From the NCBI GenBank assembly GCA_000402295.1, contig AQRW01000115.1, forward strand, positions 1 to 10,580: DNA of 10,580 nt. Direction: 5' to 3'. Under the pieces are notes generated by a model. The model saw nothing but the letters and a program-made list of their open reading frames with translations. It was not told the DNA's origin and searched no databases. The translations under genes were made by a program, and so were the position numbers. This DNA is from Candidatus Aerophobus profundus SCGC AAA252-L23 (GTDB lineage: Bacteria; Aerophobota; Aerophobia; Aerophobales; Aerophobaceae). Positions 7,511 to 10,580 of this stretch are shown piece by piece (position 1 is the stretch's first letter; each line of letters begins with the position of its first letter).

Positions 7511-8412
7511 TAGGTTGCCCTCCAATGTTTTCTGAATACCTGCAAATAAATGAGACTAAAAATAAGAAGGATAACAAAATTTATCAAGGAGATAGCTGCC
7601 GCTCTACTCAAGCGATAAGATTGAAAAGCCGTTTTATATATGAGGACAGGGAGAATCTCGCTGTAATGCAGTGGACCACCTTCAGTCATTATGAAGACAG
7701 TAGTGAAACTGTTCATCAGCCAAATGATGGTTAAAAGTCCTCCGATAACAAGAGCATAGCGAAGTTGAGGTATGGTCAGGAAAATGAATTTTTGCCAGAA
7801 GTTGGTTCCGTCAATTTGGCCTGCTTCATACAGTTCTTTGGGAATAGCATGCAGAGTAGCCAAAATCATCAAGCCAATAAAGGGATATATTCGCCACATA
7901 GCTACAAAAAGGCATACATAAAGAACCATTCTTTTCTCCGCCAACCAGGGAACATATTCCGAAATAAGATGGAGTCTCATCAGGACTTCATTGACTACTC
8001 CCATCTCACTGTTAAGCATCCAGCGCCAGGCAAAAGCTACACAAACCTCAGGCATAATCCAGGGAATAAAGATAACTCCTCTCACCAGGGAATTAAGTTT
8101 AAACTCCAGGTTGAGAAAGAGTCCCAGTCCCAGACCGATCAGAATAGTGCCCAGAGTTCCAAGACTAATCCAGCGCATAGAGTTGAAAAAGATCTGGTGA
8201 AAGGCTTTGTTCTTAAATACCTTGATAAAATTGTACAGACCTACAAATTTTACTGTCGGCTTGATTAAGTGAACACTAAGCAGGCTAAGGTCAACGGCGT
8301 AAATAATAGGGACAATGATGAGAATCACGATGATGATAACCGGAGGTAAAATATAAAAAAAACCTGAGAAATTATCCCAGCTCAGTTTTCTTGATGTGCT
8401 TGACACTCTCAT
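7510..8412 (-). CDS. CUT1 ABC transporter permease, MalF/UgpA-like
   Basis: Partner permease subunit, with 300 residues and six hydrophobic segments. The first follows a short cytoplasmic N-terminus with S-W-D and G-F-F-Y-I-L-P-P (17-24). The EAA loop is EAGQIDGTNFWQKFIFLTIP (196-215). The Gly-Pro stretch MTEGGPLHYSE (242-252) matches the family's T-x-G-G-P motif. It would form a heterodimer with the MalG-like subunit and receive substrate from the binding protein. It is the middle gene of the operon: its stop overlaps the next gene by one base, and its start lies 95 bp after the binding-protein gene, across a stem-loop. ATG 8412 is preceded by AAAAGG about eight bases upstream. The specific sugar cannot be told from the sequence. 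Confidence 0.93.
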   Translation of the reverse strand: MRVSSTSRKLSWDNFSGFFYILPPVIIIVILIIVPIIYAVDLSLLSVHLIKPTVKFVGLYNFIKVFKNKAFHQIFFNSMRWISLGTLGTILIGLGLGLFLNLEFKLNSLVRGVIFIPWIMPEVCVAFAWRWMLNSEMGVVNEVLMRLHLISEYVPWLAEKRMVLYVCLFVAMWRIYPFIGLMILATLHAIPKELYEAGQIDGTNFWQKFIFLTIPQLRYALVIGGLLTIIWLMNSFTTVFIMTEGGPLHYSEILPVLIYKTAFQSYRLSRAAAISLINFVILLIFSLIYLQVFRKHWRAT

Positions 8413-8430
8413 AGTGTATGCCTTTTACTC

Positions 8431-8480
8431 ACCGGGAGAAAGTGACCCAACAGCAAAGGGTCAGGTCACTTTCTCCCGGT
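8431..8480. promoter_or_regulatory. Strong intergenic stem-loop between binding protein and permease genes
   Basis: The arms ACCGGGAGAAAGTGACC (8431-8447) and its exact reverse complement (8464-8480) form a 17-bp perfect stem with a 16-base loop. Read in the operon's direction (- strand), no T-run follows, so it should not act as a simple terminator. It is better explained as a 3' stabiliser or partial block that keeps binding-protein mRNA above permease mRNA, as known for mal-type operons. Read on the + strand it is followed by TTTTT (8480-8484) and would be a good terminator for antisense transcripts. TGACCC (8443-8448) and GGGTCA (8458-8463) can pair instead, giving a competing fold. Confidence 0.75.
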
Positions 8481-8507
8481 TTTTCCTCAATTGTCAAAGA
8501 CAAGTGA

Positions 8508-9806
8508 TTACATTTCTTCCAGAATCTCCTGACATTCTTCCTGGACAGCATCCAGGGCATCCTGAGGAGTTGCCTCTCCTAACAGGGCGGCCTGAAAGCC
8601 ATGTCCAAATATCTTTACCATCTCGGTGAAACCCGGGAAGGAAGGCATAGAGATGGCTCCTTTTAGAGCAATACCTTTTCTGTACTGTTTCACCAGGTCG
8701 GGGTACGTTTCCGCAAAAGCGGGGGTTTCAAAGCCATCCCGAGTGGTAGCTACTCTCCCTTGAATTCTTACCCCGGCCCACATCTGCATGGATTCAGGAC
8801 GGGTTACCCATTTAGTGAACTCCCAGGCTTCTTTCTTGACCTTACTCGTAGAGATCATCATGTAAGTGGTGGTGCCGTCCATAATGGCTGAGGCGGCAGG
8901 ATAACGACCACTGATTTTGGCATTCATGGGAAAAGGAGCCAGCTTATACTGAAATCCGGGGGGAGTACCGATGTTTTGAACAGTTATGGGAATCCAGGAC
9001 ATTCCCAGACCTATAGCTGTTCTTTCTCTCAGAAACAACTCGCAGGTCTTCATGTAGTCAATTTCCAGAAGTCCGGGAGGGGCAACCTTGTATTTTCTGA
9101 AGAGATCAACATACAATTGAAGAGCGTCAACGAATCCCGGTCCGTTAAAGACTACCTCATCTCCCTCCGGATTCAGGAATCTTCCTCCGTTGGCATAGGC
9201 AATTCCAATAAAGACTTCCAGATCGTTCAATCCCAGGGTAGCCGGCATGATTATTCCGTAATGCTTTTGAGTGTTTAGTTTTTTGACTGCTTCAATGAGT
9301 TCATCCCAGGTGCCTGGGACCAGAACACCTGCTTCAGCAAGCATTTTGGAGTTGTAAAAGAACATAGGAGCCATATCCATATAGGTGAGGATACCGTACA
9401 CTTTGCCCTCGTAGGTACCCAAGTTCCAGCACTCAGGAAGCCAGCGGTCTTTCATGGCATCAATATCCTGGGGAAACAAATCACTTAGAGGAGCCAGCAT
9501 TCCCATCTCTACCATATCTGGTATACAAACTGTATCCCGGGAAATAAGATCAGGCATGGTTTTCATTTGCCAGGCTGAGATTAATTCTTCGCTCTTGGTC
9601 ATCCAGCTTTTTTCTATTCGCACCACCTTGATATCAGGGTGGTCAGTGTTAAAGGTCTCAATGCACTCATCTACCCATTTATGTTCGGCGGGAAGACCTC
9701 CAAAATGCCAAATCACTACTTCTTTTTGAGCCAGAGCTGTGAAAGAATATCCCAAAACCAGCCATCCTAGACAGATAACCATTAGCATTATACTTATCTT
9801 CTTCAA
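8508..9806 (-). CDS. Extracellular solute-binding protein family 1 (carbohydrate ABC importer)
   Basis: Secreted substrate-binding subunit that captures a solute, probably a sugar or oligosaccharide, and delivers it to the two permeases. The 432 residues are a usual length. A Sec signal peptide is evident: KK at 2-3, a hydrophobic core to about residue 22, and a likely signal peptidase I cut after ALA (26). The preceding Cys12 is not in a lipobox, so this is not a lipoprotein. The mature protein begins with KEVVIWHF and has family marks such as FNTDHPDIKVV (52-62), GKVYGIL (134-140), MFFYNSKMLAEAGV-x-VPGTWDEL (148-170), YANGGRFLNP (204-213), and KKEAWEFTKWVTRPE (324-338). The start is TTG 9806, with GGAGGA (9812-9817) five bases upstream; the first ATG (9788) would lose the positive n-region. 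It is the first gene of the operon. Confidence 0.93.
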   Translation of the reverse strand: MKKISIMLMVICLGWLVLGYSFTALAQKEVVIWHFGGLPAEHKWVDECIETFNTDHPDIKVVRIEKSWMTKSEELISAWQMKTMPDLISRDTVCIPDMVEMGMLAPLSDLFPQDIDAMKDRWLPECWNLGTYEGKVYGILTYMDMAPMFFYNSKMLAEAGVLVPGTWDELIEAVKKLNTQKHYGIIMPATLGLNDLEVFIGIAYANGGRFLNPEGDEVVFNGPGFVDALQLYVDLFRKYKVAPPGLLEIDYMKTCELFLRERTAIGLGMSWIPITVQNIGTPPGFQYKLAPFPMNAKISGRYPAASAIMDGTTTYMMISTSKVKKEAWEFTKWVTRPESMQMWAGVRIQGRVATTRDGFETPAFAETYPDLVKQYRKGIALKGAISMPSFPGFTEMVKIFGHGFQAALLGEATPQDALDAVQEECQEILEEM

Positions 9807-9808
9807 AA

Positions 9809-9856
9809 TTATCCTCCTTCTCTTTTAGCTATTTTTCTCTGATACATTACGGGCAA
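9809..9856 (-). other. Possible 15-codon leader ORF ahead of the binding-protein gene
   Basis: In the 5' leader of the importer mRNA, AAGGAGGTGA (complement of 9859-9868), a ten-base match to the 16S anti-SD, lies about five bases before TTG 9856. The frame runs 15 sense codons (LPVMYQRKIAKREGG) to TAA at 9809-9811. Its last codons GGA GGA are the SD of the binding-protein gene, whose TTG begins two bases after the stop. A GTG two codons upstream and an ATG four codons in are other in-frame starts. The strength of the SD argues that ribosomes load here. The peptide has no feature I recognise. Confidence 0.4.
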
Positions 9857-9880
9857 CCTCACCTCCTTTTCTGCTTTTGT

Positions 9881-9894
9881 TTCCACCGTTGGAA
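9881..9894 (-). promoter_or_regulatory. Small hairpin at the predicted 5' end of the importer mRNA
   Basis: TTCCA-ACGG-TGGAA on the - strand gives a 5-bp stem with a four-base loop, beginning about three bases after the predicted transcription start (near 9897). A 5'-terminal stem-loop can slow mRNA decay. The stem is short, so this is a suggestion only. Confidence 0.25.
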
Positions 9895-9903
9895 GCTATT
9901 ATT

Positions 9904-9931
9904 ATTCTATCTAAAAAATCTATTTAGTCAA
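9904..9931 (-). promoter_or_regulatory. Predicted sigma-70 type promoter of the ABC importer operon
   Basis: On the - strand, TTGACT (9926-9931, 5 of 6 to TTGACA) is followed by a 16-bp spacer and TAGAAT (9904-9909, 5 of 6 to TATAAT). The start point would be near A9897, giving a leader of about 90 bases. The -35 box is covered by the perfect inverted repeat at 9922-9944, so the promoter is likely repressible. Confidence 0.65.
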
Positions 9932-9944
9932 ACATGGACTAAAT
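9922..9944. promoter_or_regulatory. Operator-like inverted repeat overlapping the importer -35 box
   Basis: ATTTAGTC (9922-9929) and GACTAAAT (9937-9944) are perfect 8-bp inverted arms around a 7-bp spacer, a size typical for a dimeric helix-turn-helix repressor. The arm overlaps the TTGACT -35 box. A further half-site, CTAAATAGA (9972-9980), is the exact reverse complement of TCTATTTAG (9919-9927) and lies in the spacer of the opposite promoter. No regulator gene is visible in the window, so the binding protein and its ligand are unknown. Confidence 0.6.
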
Positions 9945-9967
9945 TTGCCTGGAACAGGTGGTAAGTC

Positions 9968-9995
9968 TTGCCTAAATAGAAGGCTTTGGTATAAT
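9968..9995 (+). promoter_or_regulatory. Predicted promoter (extended -10) of the rightmost gene
   Basis: A consensus TATAAT (9990-9995) is preceded by TGG (9987-9989), fitting the TGn extended -10 motif. A weak -35 box TTGCCT (9968-9973, 4 of 6) lies 16 bp upstream. The start would be near 10002, about 23 bases ahead of the ATG. The spacer contains an importer operator half-site (9972-9980). Confidence 0.65.
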
Positions 9996-10024
9996 TAAAG
10001 GTAATTTTTATGAGAGGTGTGGAT

Positions 10025-10580
10025 ATGTCGAAAAAGAGTATTGGAAAAATAGAAAAACCAAAAGTGGTGGGCTATAAAAAGCGAGGGCCGAAAATCTATT
10101 TGGTTCCTTTGTTATTTTCATTATCGAAAGGGGAAAAAACTTCGGCTGATTATGAGCGTAAGCTGAAAAAATACTGGCATCAGGTAGAGAGTCAGCTTGA
10201 TGATCTAATAAGAAAGCTGGGGCGAATTGATAAGATATTTCATGAGTTGGTAGATGTCGAAGGTGACCAGGGAATGCAGATTGTCAAAGAGGTAAATCCG
10301 GAAGGCTATGAGATGATAAAGCGGTTAAATGAGCAAGGGGCTCAGCTTCAGGTTACTGAGGACACTCGCTTGGTAAGAGAAGGTATTGACTGGATTAGGT
10401 GTCTTAGTCTTAAGCTGGAGAGTACCCAGGTTCCTCGGCTTATTTCTCAGTTTTATTCTCGGGTCACCCAGGAACGGGATGGCTATATTTCCCAATGCAT
10501 GGAGAATACTTTGAAGAAAAATGAAATTGGGATTTTATTTATCCGAGAGCAAAATAAAGTTCACTTTCCGTCCCCTGCTC
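10025..10580 (+). CDS. Conserved protein of unknown function (3' end missing)
   Basis: An open frame of 185 codons runs from ATG 10025 to the window end without a stop. GAGAGGTG (10012-10019) gives a good SD about five bases upstream. An in-frame ATG at 10010 and GTG at 10019 exist, but they would put the SD inside the gene or leave almost no leader. The protein starts MSKKSIGKIEKPKVVGYKKR, then KIYLVPLLFS (23-32), a charged helical middle (KYWHQVESQLDDLIRKLGRI, about 49-68), EGYEMIKRLNEQGAQLQ, a Trp-containing IDWIRCL segment, and IGILFIREQNKVHFPSP near the cut. There is no signal peptide or membrane segment, so it is probably cytoplasmic. From memory it resembles an uncharacterised bacterial family with an N-terminal GKIEKP signature and a late LLF-x-RE-x-x-x-x-x-FP motif; I know no function for it. 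It is divergent from the importer operon. Confidence 0.8.
   Translation, partial: MSKKSIGKIEKPKVVGYKKRGPKIYLVPLLFSLSKGEKTSADYERKLKKYWHQVESQLDDLIRKLGRIDKIFHELVDVEGDQGMQIVKEVNPEGYEMIKRLNEQGAQLQVTEDTRLVREGIDWIRCLSLKLESTQVPRLISQFYSRVTQERDGYISQCMENTLKKNEIGILFIREQNKVHFPSPA

Noticed and set aside
7511..7525. In-frame TTG at 7525 as the start of the MalG-like permease
   Set aside because: It would sit on the GGAGGG SD that is ideally placed for ATG 7510, and the TAATG overlap at 7510 is a typical coupled start.
7765..8268. A 167-codon open frame on the + strand opposite the MalF-like permease gene
   Set aside because: Its sequence is low in recognisable motifs, it has no SD, and it lies wholly antisense to a gene with clear family motifs. 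It is a by-product of that gene's codon use.
8431..8484. The intergenic stem-loop as the operon's terminator
   Set aside because: In the transcribed direction the stem is followed by GAGTAAAAGG, not a T-run, and permease genes follow closely. It could terminate only on the opposite strand.
1..10580. CRISPR arrays, tRNA or rRNA genes, transposase genes, toxin-antitoxin or phage genes
   Set aside because: I looked for regularly spaced repeats, cloverleaf-like stretches and mobile-element proteins on both strands and found none.

Overview
The window comes from a bacterial chromosome and looks somewhat A+T-leaning by eye (I did not count). It has a typical bacterial translation apparatus: several near-perfect Shine-Dalgarno (SD) sequences and frequent GTG or TTG starts. 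The MurE fragment carries a DNPR motif, which goes with meso-diaminopimelate peptidoglycan, so a diderm or a Bacillus-type cell wall is likely. I cannot name the phylum. The mix of a shortened dcw cluster, a sugar-type ABC importer without its ATPase and an uncharacterised conserved protein would suit an uncultured, probably anaerobic lineage, but that is only a guess.

Region 1 (1-5936, + strand) is part of a division and cell wall (dcw) cluster in the order murE (5' end missing), murF, mraY, murD, ftsW. MurE and MurF add the third amino acid and D-Ala-D-Ala to the UDP-MurNAc peptide. MraY moves the finished pentapeptide sugar to undecaprenyl phosphate. MurD adds the D-Glu earlier in the same pathway. 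FtsW polymerises the lipid-linked product at the septum. The genes are tightly packed: murF/mraY overlap by 16 bp and murD/ftsW by 23 bp. A possible 11-codon leader ORF bridges mraY and murD. The usual followers murG and murC are absent after ftsW.

Region 2 (5937-6637) holds a nested palindromic element, probably a transcription end and possibly a dispersed REP-like repeat. It also holds one gene for a CYTH-domain protein (class IV adenylate cyclase / triphosphatase fold), followed by inverted repeats in the convergent gap.

Region 3 (6638-9856, - strand) is a carbohydrate-type (CUT1) ABC importer operon: substrate-binding protein, MalF-like permease, MalG-like permease. No ATPase gene follows, so a shared ATPase elsewhere is expected. 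A 17-bp perfect stem-loop sits between the binding-protein and permease genes. A 15-codon upstream ORF with a near-ideal SD precedes the binding-protein gene and ends exactly in that gene's SD.

Region 4 (about 9857-10580) is a divergent promoter region. A perfect 8-bp inverted repeat overlaps the -35 box of the importer promoter, and a matching half-site lies in the spacer of the opposite promoter. That promoter drives a conserved protein of unknown function that runs off the window end.

Most of the window is ordinary. The parts worth a second look are the two mini-ORFs that end at the next gene's translation start, the operator layout, the intergenic stem-loop, the palindromic element and the unknown gene at the right end.
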